The position numbers and the translations under genes were made by a program. A DNA stretch of 64,000 bases from Tamarix chinensis (taxonomy: Eukaryota; Streptophyta; Magnoliopsida; Caryophyllales; Tamaricaceae). The notes under the pieces are model-generated. The model saw only the letters and a list, made by a program, of their open reading frames with translations. It was not told where the DNA came from and made no database searches. The DNA is taken from the NCBI GenBank assembly GCA_030549775.1, contig CM060173.1:1860001-1924000 (forward strand), read 5' to 3'. This document shows positions 37,167 through 48,324 of this stretch, piece after piece (positions within the stretch are counted from its first letter, which is position 1; every line of letters starts with the position of its first letter).

Positions 37167-39852
37167 TTATATATATCTCCTTATAGAAATTTTAATTTAA
37201 TTATTTTAATGATCTATATTTCAAAATTGGTTTTTGTATTTTGATTTGAAAGATTCTCATGTGATAAAAACAACAAGGTAGTCATTTTTAAAAAATAATT
37301 TTATTGAATTTCTCTATAAGTTTTACAACGACTTTCTAGCATTTGTTTGAGCTAGCAAGACTGAAAAGAAATAATAATGATATTTTTATTAGGTCATTGA
37401 AACCATTGAGTATCTAATTTAGAGCTTTTGTAGCTTGTTTCCAATTATCTCTTTGTAATGATTTTCCATTTTTTTAAAAAGAAATTCATCAAGATTCAGA
37501 AAATAGATCCTTATAAATTTGAGGAAATGTTGCATCGGTATAATATTGTTATGATAATAAGACTTTTCAAATTAAAGTTTCCACAATGAATGCTTCTTAT
37601 GATGTCCCTTAAGTTTTATGGAAGACCTTTTTCCAATGTTTATTTAATTATATATGAATACTTAGAATTTTATTAAAGTATTTTTTAAATATTAATTTGA
37701 TGTTATATTGATATTCCCATAAGTGTTACAATTTATTTTGATTGATAACGGGTGTTTTTCTTCAAAAACCATGTTTTGGGTTTTCTTTCAAAATTTGTTA
37801 CCATAACTTCAATCTTTTATGGAGTTATTTTCATTAAGTACATTTTGGTTGAAATTTTATTATTTGAGATCCTTTTTAAAATTTTAAGCTAATTATAGCT
37901 AATGCTATTTATTTCTAAAAAAAAAGATGAACAAAATTTTAAGCTTATTATAGATTCTTGGAATTAGGTAATTATAGATTCATGTCATAACAAGTTAATT
38001 TATCAAGTTTGGGTTGTGTTTTTGGATTATTTTATCTGTTTGGGTTAAGTTTGGGTCAATCTAGCTAGATTTCAAGTTGTTTTCAGGTTAGGTTGGATTT
38101 TGAGTCAAGCTAATATCAAATTGGGTTAAATAGTGTTGATTTAATGGTACGAGACCGGTTCGGATTGGGTTACTTTGATTTAGATTATTTTATATTTGAT
38201 TCAATTTGGCAAAATTTACTAGTTTGATTTGAGTTTGGGTCAAGCTAATTCCCTATTGGGTTTATTAACCGATTTGGCTCAAATAGCTTTAGGTTAGAGC
38301 TACTTTGAGCTTGGGTTATTTTGAGTTTGAGCCAAATTATCAAGTCAAATAAGGTTACTTGACTCATTTTGAGTTTAATTTTTTTGTTGACTTAGGTTTG
38401 GTTTATTCAATATATATATATATATATATATATAATCTCAGGTCAACTTATTAATTATAGTTGAGTTCGCGTTAGGTTACTTCTTTTAGTTAATATAGAA
38501 TTCAATCTTATTAGGTCAAGTTGATATCTGGTCAAGTTGTTATTAGACCGAGTTTATAGCAAGTTAGGTTGGTATTCGCTTAATTTCAGGTGATGTTGTA
38601 GTTGGATCAAATTTATGTCAAGTCAAGTCGATGTTAGGTTTGCTCGAGCTATGGGTTGGATTCGAGTTAGGTTGGGTTTGGGTGGGATCAATTATTATTG
38701 GGTCAATGTTGGATTGAGTTTGATTGATGAATTTCTTGAGTTTTAACTGGTTGTGTTTTAGCAAAAAAGAATTGAATTGTCAAGTGAGCTTTTGCCAACT
38801 CTAGCCCACACCACCTCATTGTGCACCACTTTATTTGCCAAATCACTCTAGCCTACCATTATGTCCTTCATCGACGACGGCATGCAATGATTTCAACAAG
38901 CAAAGATCACAACCTTATCCATCAATTCATGAATCGTTTGATGTGACTCAGATTCTATTAGGCCAAATTATTTGATAAGAATTTTTGTATATGCTTTCTC
39001 TTTAATTTGGATGGATTATCTTACATTGATTTGGTTGATTTGAGAAATTTTAATTTTTAGTCAGTCATGGCCTTCTAGCTTAATTTCGTCCATCTTGAGC
39101 TCTCTCTCTCTCTCATCAATTCAACTTACAAAAGAGTTTCAATTACATCTAACTACATTGTGATAGCATCAATTTGAGCTATCTGATAAGAGTCTAAAGA
39201 ATTGGAATGTTGACCGAAACCCTAACTAACAAGTTTATGTGTTAAATTTGGAAGATTATTTTAGTTTCTTTTTTTGAACTTTCTTATTGAGATTTGTTTT
39301 TTATTAGTATAAATACATTTATATACTATCAAATTAAGTAAATTAATAAGATTTGATTGATTTGTATTTTTAGCTAAAAACCATAATTTTTGAAATTTTG
39401 ACATTATGATGATGTTTGCTTAAATTAATTGTTTAGATTTATTTAGAATCAATTTAATTTTATATTTGAATTATCAATTCAAACAAATTAGCTAGATTTA
39501 ATTGATTTGTGCTTTAGGGTAAAATCCCTAATCTCTAAATTAGGTTTGATGAAATTAGATAAACATTTGTTGGATTTTACTTCAATTAACTCATTAGATT
39601 TGTTTAATATTTAACTAATTGTAATTCTACATTATCAATTTGGGTAAATTATCTAAAATGGGTCAATTTGACATTTTTGGTGTGAAACCTAATTAGCAAA
39701 ACCACTTTTGATGAAATTGATTGAGTTTTTTTTCTTAGTAATTGTTACTTCAATTCATTTTTATAATTATTTAAAAATATCTTAAGTGAATACTTGTAAA
39801 CTTGAGTTGGTCCAAAACTCAATATTTGATTTTGGGTGAATGATGGCTCTTA
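37167..39852. other. AT-rich repeat DNA; left flank of the Harbinger element
   Basis: Contains an irregular GGTTNGGTTTGGGTCAAG-like series at 38020-38760, (AT)n at 38409-38434 and (CT)n near 39100. From about 38800 it parallels 33.9-34.8 kb. No gene recognised. Confidence 0.45.
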
Positions 39853-40099
39853 GGCTCCGTTTGGATTGGGGTGAATTAAGGTAGGGGTAAATATTAAAAA
39901 TTAACCTAGGTGAAGGGAATGGAGGTGAATCGGAGTGAATTGTGGTGAATGTTTTAAAATTGTTATTTGGATGATATTAACCTAACCTAGGTAAATTTGG
40001 GTGAATGTTTTAAAATTTTTGTTTGGATTGAGGTGAATGAAGGTTAAAAAAATAAAACAAATGACATTTATACCCTTATATTAATAAATGAGTTTCTTA

Positions 40100-40610
40100 T
40101 ATAATAAACTTACCTAACACCACCACCACTATCACCACAACCACAACCACCACCACCTCCGCCTCCACCTCCACCACAACCTCCATCACCACCACCACTA
40201 GATCCTCCTTCTCCACCTCCACCACCGCCAACTCCTCCAGCACCTCCTCCACCACCACCACCCCTACCCCACCACTTCCTCCTCCTCCTCCTCCACCACC
40301 ACCACCACCTCCACCTCTACCACAACCTCCACCACAACCACCACCACAACCACCACATCCTCCTCCACCTCCACCTCCACCACTTCCTCCTCCTCCTCCT
40401 CCTCCTCCACCTCCACCACCGCCAACTCCTCCACCACTTCCTCCTCCTCCACCACCAGCACCACCTCCACCTCCACCACAACCTCCATCACAACTACCAC
40501 CACCACCACCACCACCACCACCACCTCTACCTCCACTACAACCTCCATCACAACGACTACCACCATCTCCATCACAACTCCACCACCTCATCCGCCGCCG
40601 CCGCCACCTT
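40100..40610 (+). repeat. CCACCT/CCTCCA purine-pyrimidine low-complexity tract
   Basis: About 500 bp of CCACCACCT and CCTCCTCCT words, all C-rich on the plus strand. The long Gly-rich and Val/Glu-rich reading frames on the minus strand come from the repeat and should not be taken as genes. Confidence 0.9.
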
Positions 40611-40829
40611 CTCCTCCAAATTTATTTATACACACACATCTAATTTGGAAAGATGTGAATATTTTACCTTGAAGAAATTATAATTTGGAAATGTACTAAA
40701 CATGAAAGTTGTAGATATTTCTGTTATCTTTTCAACGCATCAAGAATCAGCTCGATCGGAGGTTAGCTGAAGAAGTTGTAGCCGAAATACTAACGACTGT
40801 CAAAGTTGGAAAGAAACACCGGGTGGCGT

Positions 40830-41035
40830 GTTTATTAACACGGTCCGGGTTTTTTCGCCTAAAAATTCCAGAGAGGGAGAAAATAAACACGAGGGTACCG
40901 TGTTTATTAACATGGTCTGTGTTTTTTCGCCTGGAAATTCCAGAGAGGCAGAAAATAAACACGGGGGTACCGTGTTTTTTCGCCAGGAAATTCTAGAGAG
41001 GCAGAAAATAAACACGGGGGTACCATGGAAACTAC
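40830..41035 (+). repeat. Tandem repeat with KpnI-like GGGTACCGTGTTT unit
   Basis: Three imperfect units (about 90, 90 and 55-60 bp) sharing GTGTTTTTTCGCC..GAAATTC and GAGAGGCAGAAAATAAACAC then GGGGGTACC. Lies inside the Harbinger element. Confidence 0.85.
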
Positions 41036-41475
41036 ATTCTGTTTCTGTGAGAGGTAGAAAATAAACATGATGGTACCCTTGTTTGTTTGAATTTTTATTG
41101 ACCAGATTGGATATTTGATTTGGAAAAAAGATCGGATCGATTATTTACTTTTTTAGATCGGATCGCTTCGGATATTGGTTCAACTACTTCACAGATAAAG
41201 ATTTTTTGTACGAATAAAATAAATTATATATAACACATTGAAGAAAGGCGCCCATCATCTTTCATTAGAAAACAAACTTAATAAGTTAAAGGGCATCCAT
41301 CATCCTACATTCAACACAATGTTACTAAAATCAAAAGATGTCCATCATCATCTACATTATAAACCCAAAAGGTGCACAAGATGTTCATCATCTTACAATA
41401 GTTTCACCGTCAACAAAGATGAATGATGTCATCATCCTACAGGACATCTTAATTCAAGTGTTTTACAGCACGAAA

Positions 41476-42569
41476 CTACACATAAGGACAAGGTTCTGAT
41501 TCATCAATGATTTGTGCTTGCACCAATAGAAGCCATAATGTAGACCGACGTCGCTCTAAGGGATACGCATTTAGCAACTCATAGTCTGCACGATTCTTTG
41601 AAAGATGAAAAGAAGCCAACATCGTGTACCTTGGATCGAAGTCCAGCTCCTCAACACACTTAATAGCCTCAACGGGATCAATACGTGAGCGTTTTTCCAT
41701 AACCGTAGCAAACTTCTCTACCTGTGCACTTAACATATCAGAACATGTTGCAATAAATGTATCAATTTTCCTCTTACCCCTGCTGCATTTTCCATGCCTT
41801 GCACCTGCATGTGGTACACTTGCATTACTAGCATCTGAAACATAATCTTGAGTAGAATGAGGTGGAGTCCTAGAATCAATACCAAATGAACTAAACCCCT
41901 CAATGTGAACTTCATCTTATGAGACCATATTATCAATATCTTGAATTATGCCACTAGATCCTCCATGTCGTTCTGCAGCTTCCCTTCTCCTTGCTCTTAC
42001 TTCAGTAGCAGTTACAACATTATCCTCGATTGCCCTATCCTTAGAAAATAGCTCTTCTAATTTTTTGTAAAAGGGAACTGTTTTGCCCTTCCACTCTGCA
42101 GCCTTTGGATTACTCTAGGACAAACAAACGAACAAACAAACAAAGTGAATTAAATCACAACACTTAACAAATGTAGATGATGAACACCATATAAAAAAGA
42201 ATAAAACCTTATGAAAAAAAAGAAAATAATTCCATACACACCTCAATTAGTTGATTCCACACTTCCTCTTCAAGATCCCACATTTGAGTTGTAGGATTAA
42301 AACCCCAGCCACTTTGTGAAACATTTCGAAATATGTCATAACATTCAAAAAACTCTCTTCAAATATTTTATCCTATTGCGAAATCGTTCCTTATTCCATG
42401 AGGAGTTGGGAAACTTTTCTTCAAGCTCTTTTAACACGAAATTATAAGCTCCCATAGTAAATGTGCCACCAGGACGATTACCTGTATGCATCTGATGTAG
42501 CAAAGCATCAAGAAGAACTCCATCCATTTCGCATGTCCAAATGTTTCTCTCAACTTGACGAGGAGGCAT
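41476..42569 (-). pseudogene. Harbinger Myb/SANT-like accessory protein (ORF2), broken
   Basis: Two exons: 42569-42242 and 42114-41476. Exon 1 starts MPPRQVERNIWTCEMDGVLL and runs DALLHQMHTGNRPGGTF ... FRNRIKYLKR, the Myb_DNA-bind_3 trihelix-like domain with its W-T-x-E-M-D start. A 1-nt change near 42348-42356 shifts the frame before ECYDIFRNVSQSGWGFNPTT. Exon 2 carries NPKAAEWKGKTVPFYKKLEE, a TAA at 41919-41917, and a helical C-terminus (AIKCVEELDFDPRYTMLASF). In PIF/Harbinger elements this protein binds the termini and helps the transposase enter the nucleus; here it is disabled. Confidence 0.85.
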
Positions 42570-42872
42570 GGTTGAATCTACCAAAAAAAAGGATGACAAA
42601 TACGACAAGTATACAAATAAAAAAATACAATATCTAAAAAAATAAAGGCATATGTTCCATGGCGTGTTCAAAGTAGAATACAACATATCGTAACAAAACA
42701 ACAAGGTTCTCGCAATTCAATACACATAAAATAGTACACTTGTTCAAATTACATAAGTGAAGAGAAATGCTTATGGGTTATAATCTCTCCACATCGCCAT
42801 TGCTGTGGAATTTCTTATAAACTCTCCTCTAGCAGCATCTCCTTCTTCTGTAAGATCATCAAACCTATTTTC

Positions 42873-44120
42873 TCACTCTCCATCATTGCCATCAGCAAGT
42901 TCTTGATCCACTTCTCTAATTATAGTTTCATTTGGATCAACACCCATTAGAAAGTTATGCACAATAAAACATCCTAATATAATCCTTGTATTTGTATATA
43001 CATCATAATGGGGTTTATTTGCACTTACCATAATTGGAAAATGCTTTTTTACAGCACTAAAAATTCTTTCAATCGCATTTCTTAAAAAAGAATGACGTAA
43101 ATTAAATAGCTCTCGCAGGGACCTTGGTGGATTATGTGAGTACTCTTTCTAATGATACCGCTCTCCTCTATAAGGTGGAATTAAGCCACTTATTATAGGA
43201 AACCCAGCATCACCAATATAATATTTACCTAAAAAAAAGGCTAAAATGTTAGATCATTTTCAATAAATTAAGTAAAAAGTATTTGTTAAGAATGGCAACG
43301 TAGTTACCACGTGGGATTTTGAGGCCATATTGTCGTCTTAATGCATCTTTTAGTATTCAAGCATCAGATGATTTTCCTTCCCAACTAGCTAGCACATAGA
43401 TAAATTTTAGGTCAAATGTACAAGCTTCTAGTACATTTTGTGTGGTGTAATCTTTTCTGCCTCGGTATTTAGGAGCATCTGATGTAGAAACTTTTACTCG
43501 AACATGGGATCCGTCGATTACTACCACACAATCTTGAAATTAACTACTACATTATTAATAATCTAACTAAATTATTTATTGACTAAAAAGAAAGGAAAAT
43601 TCATAATAGGCACCTTAAAATAAGGATAGAACTTGGGATTGTCTTGAATCTCTACTGGTGTTGATGATCCATCTGGTTGTCTAATAAACATCTCCTCTAA
43701 TTTGATAACAGCTCTTAAGACATTGTGAAAATGACGACTAATAACTTCTCCAGACCTACCAAACACTCTTTGTACCTCCCTATTTTTTGTGGCATGACCC
43801 AAAATGTACAAAAATAAAGCAACTTGCTCTTCGATATTAACCCATTTAGTTGATCGCAAGCCACCATGATTCGCTAATAACCCACAAAATTCATAAAATG
43901 CCTCAGGACCCATACGAATCATATCTCGACATATGACTCTATTCGTCATCACATCTCTTACCAAAAATCTCACTTCTCTAGATTCTTTATGAATATCATC
44001 ATCATCATTATCATCTAACATGCCATTTTCGTCCAAATACCAACAAGCAGCGACCGCCACAACAAACCAATTAAGGATTGTAAAGTAGAATAGAGTAATA
44101 TTAGCACCATCATGATCCAT
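42873..44120 (-). pseudogene. PIF/Harbinger DDE transposase (ORF1), broken
   Basis: Three exons on the minus strand: 44120-43614, 43532-43308 and 43228-42873. Exon 1 starts MDHDGANITLF and contains ALFLYILGHATKNREVQRVF and SRHFHNVLRAVI, the helix-turn-helix region. The DDE triad is visible: D in VVVIDGSHV (exon 2), D in YYIGDAGFP and E in LRNAIERIF (exon 3). Damage: the exon 1/2 joint is one base out of phase, TGA at 43359-43357 replaces the expected Arg, and TAG lies at 43151-43149. The reading otherwise continues to a natural stop at 42873, so the loss is recent relative to the LINE. The enzyme would cut at TTA-flanked TIRs. Confidence 0.9.
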
Positions 44121-45749
44121 CTATCAAAAAAAAAGAACAAAGATCAAAGAAAAAAAATGGAATCAACAATAAAACATCAACAACATGGATGGAATCAACA
44201 TAACAAAAAAAGAATGCAATTAAGGAGAGTAGAGTTATACTTCCTCTAAAAGTGTGCAATAAAAATATTTGAGCATATCAAAATCCACTTTCAGAACAAT
44301 TTTAATAAGTCTCAATACACCACAACACATATGCCAACATAAGGTAAAAACTCTTCCAAGACCATCAACAAAGGTTCATTCCCTAAATTTTATTTTCCAA
44401 TTTCTTCCCTTTTTCTGAATAAAGAACAAACAATGCTAGAATTCCAATTCTATACAACTTCAATTGCTAGTGTCCTATCCTCTTCATTTTTCCTCTTCTG
44501 CTACTGCTTTATTAAACAAAATTTCAAACCCTTCCTAGCAGGTTAGTTGTTGTTTCAATATGTGTTTCTTTTCATATTTTTTAATGCTTGTAATAGAAGA
44601 TTTAATTTCTGTCATGCTTACTCTAATTCCGGTCTAATTTATATTGATTTTTTATTTCAAAGTGCTTCAATTTCTGGTTATTGAGTTGAGGCATATGTTG
44701 TTTTTGTTAGATGCTTGAATTAGTTTAACTTGAATGTTGATTTATGTTAAATATAGCTGTTGGTATGTGCAGATTGTGTTTGCCAAAGAGAAAGGAAAAG
44801 GTGCAAAGCTTCAATTGCTCTTGAACATTTACTTTATCCTGAAAGATTATAATGCTTATATTATATCTGTCACAAAAAAGCACTTCAGTTAAAACATTAT
44901 ATCAAACATCTGATGTGCATTCGATTTTGACCCTTTTTTTATCCCATCTCTAATTGATTCTCATCCAATAAAAAAATTTTGAATTGGCATTTTCTGATTT
45001 AAATCAATGGCTAACTGTCCAGATATAAAATGAGTATCCCAGCTATTGTATATATAGCTTTGGCCTTGAACTTGGCCCTTCCTTTTCTTCCCCCTCAAAA
45101 TTATACTTCTGGAAAAAAAATAGAATTGCATTTGTATTGTCTTTATGCCCAAAAAATAATGAACTCAACTCATAAATGGAGAATAATCACAGATCAGGTA
45201 GCAAAATTAAATTACAAAGAAAGTATAATATGTTTAACAGCAAAATCGACCAAAAAAAAAAGAAAATAAAAGATAAGGAAGCAAACCCGGTAATCGACGA
45301 GAAGATGGGAGATGAGAGGAGGATTGGATGTTATGGTTGCTACCTGTGCAAGTCTGGTTGTCGGCGCAGCTCCGGTCGTCGAAATCGGTAGTCATTGTCG
45401 GAGATTACCCTTCGTCGAGCAGATTGGAATATGGCAGGGAGGGAGGTTGAGGCCTTGCGATTCTGCGAAGGAGAAAATATGCAGACTGGAGAAGCTGATT
45501 TCAGGAAAATAGGGTTTTATGAGTAGGGGCATTTTGGTCCGATTAAGTCAAAATTTTACTTATTCTTCTACCTCCACCTCGGTTACCCCCGAAATCGGAG
45601 GTTAACAAAAGCGAGGCTAATGGAGGTGAATGAAGGTAAACTATTAACCCCGATTCACCCAGGTATAAGTTTTAAAATGGATAGCCAAACGGGGTGAATC
45701 GAGGGATTAACCTCCGTTAACCCTGATCCACCCCAATCCAAACAGGGCA
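44121..45749. other. Non-coding right part of the Harbinger element
   Basis: Promoter side of the transposase gene. AT-rich, then from 45290 richer in G and C up to the right TIR. Small ORFs here have no recognised relatives. Confidence 0.5.
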
Positions 45750-45752
45750 TTA

Positions 45753-48324
45753 GTCTTATATTTCATTTATGATTTATAGAATGCTCTCCTTTTCTTTTCT
45801 CTATTAATCAAATTGAAACATCCAAGTTATTGGTTTGGTAAATATAGTTTTTCTTACTTAGCCTAATAATATTTAAAATGTCATCTAGGAGAGCTTATGT
45901 GGAATTTCTAAAGATAGTTTTATTATTATTATTTGATTTAGCTAGCTTTGGACGTAGGTATGTTAGTACTTACTTTTTATTGTGGTGGAAGCATGGTCGT
46001 GATAGTATGTTATGCTTCCTTAAGTTGGATGTTGATAGGATGATTCTTGTGAAAGTATGTATTAACGCATGTGACATGTCTTGTATAGTGATCCTTGTGT
46101 TTGAATAAGGTTTCGATTTTAAGTGCAAAAGTGTGTTTATCTAGTATCTTGTGTATGAATGTATGATGCGAGAGCATGCCCTACAAATTCAACTAGTTAT
46201 GGGTTGACTTATTTTATATTAGAGCTCATTGTTTTATCTTGGGTGGAAGATTTAGGCCAAATTGGATCAATTAGGCCTAATAAGGAGCTTACTTATTTAA
46301 TTATGGACCAATGAGAAACTGAATGGTCGTTATTGGCCTTTTTATTGAAGTCACATGTGGAGCACATGCCATGGACATCTAATATAGAGGAGAACCATCC
46401 ATAATAGTAAGAGATTAGATTTATTTAGATAGATATTATTAGAATCTTAATATTTTTAGTTGAAAACTTTATATTTTACTCTATTAATTGAGTGAATATT
46501 TTAGTATGCTTATCATTCAAATTGAGGAGGTTAGAGTTCACATATCCAATCATGAGGATGTAGCATTGATGATTATCATTGAATGCCATCCAGTTAAGTT
46601 TTAATCTTCAAATTGAATATCTTGGTGAGTTCTTCTTGAATTTTATTTTTGTTTTATCAAATTTTATCTAATCAATTTTTATTTGATGTGAGAAAGTTAG
46701 TTTTTTTTAAATTAAGCACATACATACCCTAGTTCAATCCATCACAATCATTCATCATCACCAACACATTTAACCCCAAATTCAACACCTTCAAATTAAA
46801 ACCCTAACCTTCTTCCAAAAAACCACAACTTCCCTTCAATTACCTCTCATTAATTTTGACCCTATTCAATCATCAACTAACCCCAATCTTTATCCATTAA
46901 CCTATCATTAATAACCCTCATCAAAACTACACATACCCTAACATACAACCAAAACCCTAAACCCCAATTCCAACCTTAATTACCAAATTTCTACCCCAAA
47001 ATTCTTACTCTCTCTTGTTTGATTATTGTGCGGCTTGAGTTAATTATATATTTTTGGTATTGTGTGCTTCCAATCCACATTAATATGAGCATGAGTATGT
47101 TTAGAAAATTCAAGAATGATACAAGTGAAGTTATGCATGATAGGTCACATATATAATGTATTATTAGAGTCTAATTTGGGTTATTTCAGACATGATTATT
47201 TGATATGCCTATTCAAGTTTATTTATGGAAAGTATGGTGATTCAAGAGCATATGTTGAATGTGTTTACATTATAGTTATTTATATGTTAGTAATCAAGTG
47301 AGTGTGAAAGCATAATTATCTCTATGTCTAATGAATTAGTCTACCTTTTTTGTAATGTTGAACTCGTTTTTATTTTTATTCCCAACCTAGTCTATTGATT
47401 CATTTGGGATTATTTATTGTTTGATGTTGACTTTAAGATTTTACCACACCTTTGACCCTTGTCTTTTATAGTCATTTTTTGAATAATTAGTTAGAATGGT
47501 TAAAAATAGATTATAATGAATTAATAGTAGAATTATATGATACGTTGGACTTCTTAGTCCTTAATTGACTTTTGTTAACCTTTTACCTTTTGAGTTAAAA
47601 TTTTGAATTGACTTGTTTAAAATGGTTAAGTATGGAGTTTTGAATTGCATAATGCTCTATGTTGATATAGAATGGTGATGAATAGATCTTAAAGGCTCAA
47701 TGACTTATGTTGGAATCTAAATGGTTAAGTATGGATTAACGGTGGCGTAATTCCTTATGAATGAGCTTCCATGGCATTGTTTTGTTGATGAACCATTATG
47801 ATCCTCAGATAACCTTTCATAATCTAGTTGTTTATAAATATTGCATGATTAATGGATAAAAAGTGGAAATGGTTAATAAATGTCCGGTGACTTCATATCA
47901 AGTGGTGTATGGATGGTTATATGGCTTTTATATGTTGGATGTTATCATTGGTAGCACACTAATTAATTTAAAGTAAAATAATTTGTTTGAGTTAAATATC
48001 TCCATTTCTTAGAAAAGCTAGTCGAGAGTTAGTGAGTAGATCACCTTTATGTTTTTTCCCTCATGTGAGGACCAAGATATCTTGATACCCTTTTATCCTT
48101 TTACACATATGATCTCTAAAAGGGTATGTTAGGTTAACTGGGCGGTGGTACTACCATGACCTTGATGTCCAGAGTGGTGATTATGGTCATCCATGTACAA
48201 GCCCCTTGGCAACAATGTCCATGTCTAGTGGATGTTGGACACCCTTTTATTTTCATTGTACCCTTTGTCATATATATCCATGTGTAGTGGTAATGTCGCG
48301 TATATTGTTTCCCTTTAGCATATA
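45753..48324 (+). repeat. Diverged long repeat, second copy, continued after the Harbinger insertion
   Basis: Continues 38.8-39.85 kb. Shares ATCTAGGAGAGC and TTAGCTAGCTTTGGACGTAG with 34975-35060. From 47300 on it has the family 2 style right half (AGTGAGTAGATCACCTTTATG; GATGTCCAGAGTGG). Interrupted at 48325 by a solo LTR with ATATA duplication; it resumes at 51234 and again after 56100. Confidence 0.5.

Larger units (their letters stand above)
39853..45749 (-). mobile_element. PIF/Harbinger transposon, 5897 bp, TSD TTA
   Basis: Left end GGCTCCGTTTGGATTGGGGTG and right end, in reverse complement, TGCCCTGTTTGGATTGGGGTG (18 of 21 identical), flanked on both sides by TTA (39850-39852 and 45750-45752). 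The TTA target site, TIR sequence and paired genes for a DDE_Tnp_4 transposase and a Myb/SANT-like protein, both on the minus strand, define the superfamily. Subterminal GGTGAAT repeats face inward at both ends. Both genes are broken, so it could move only with help from another copy. Confidence 0.92.

Noticed and set aside
40097..40591. 164-aa Gly-rich protein on the minus strand, resembling a glycine-rich cell-wall protein
   Set aside because: Pure translation of the CCACCT repeat; no signal peptide, all three frames of the strand are open.
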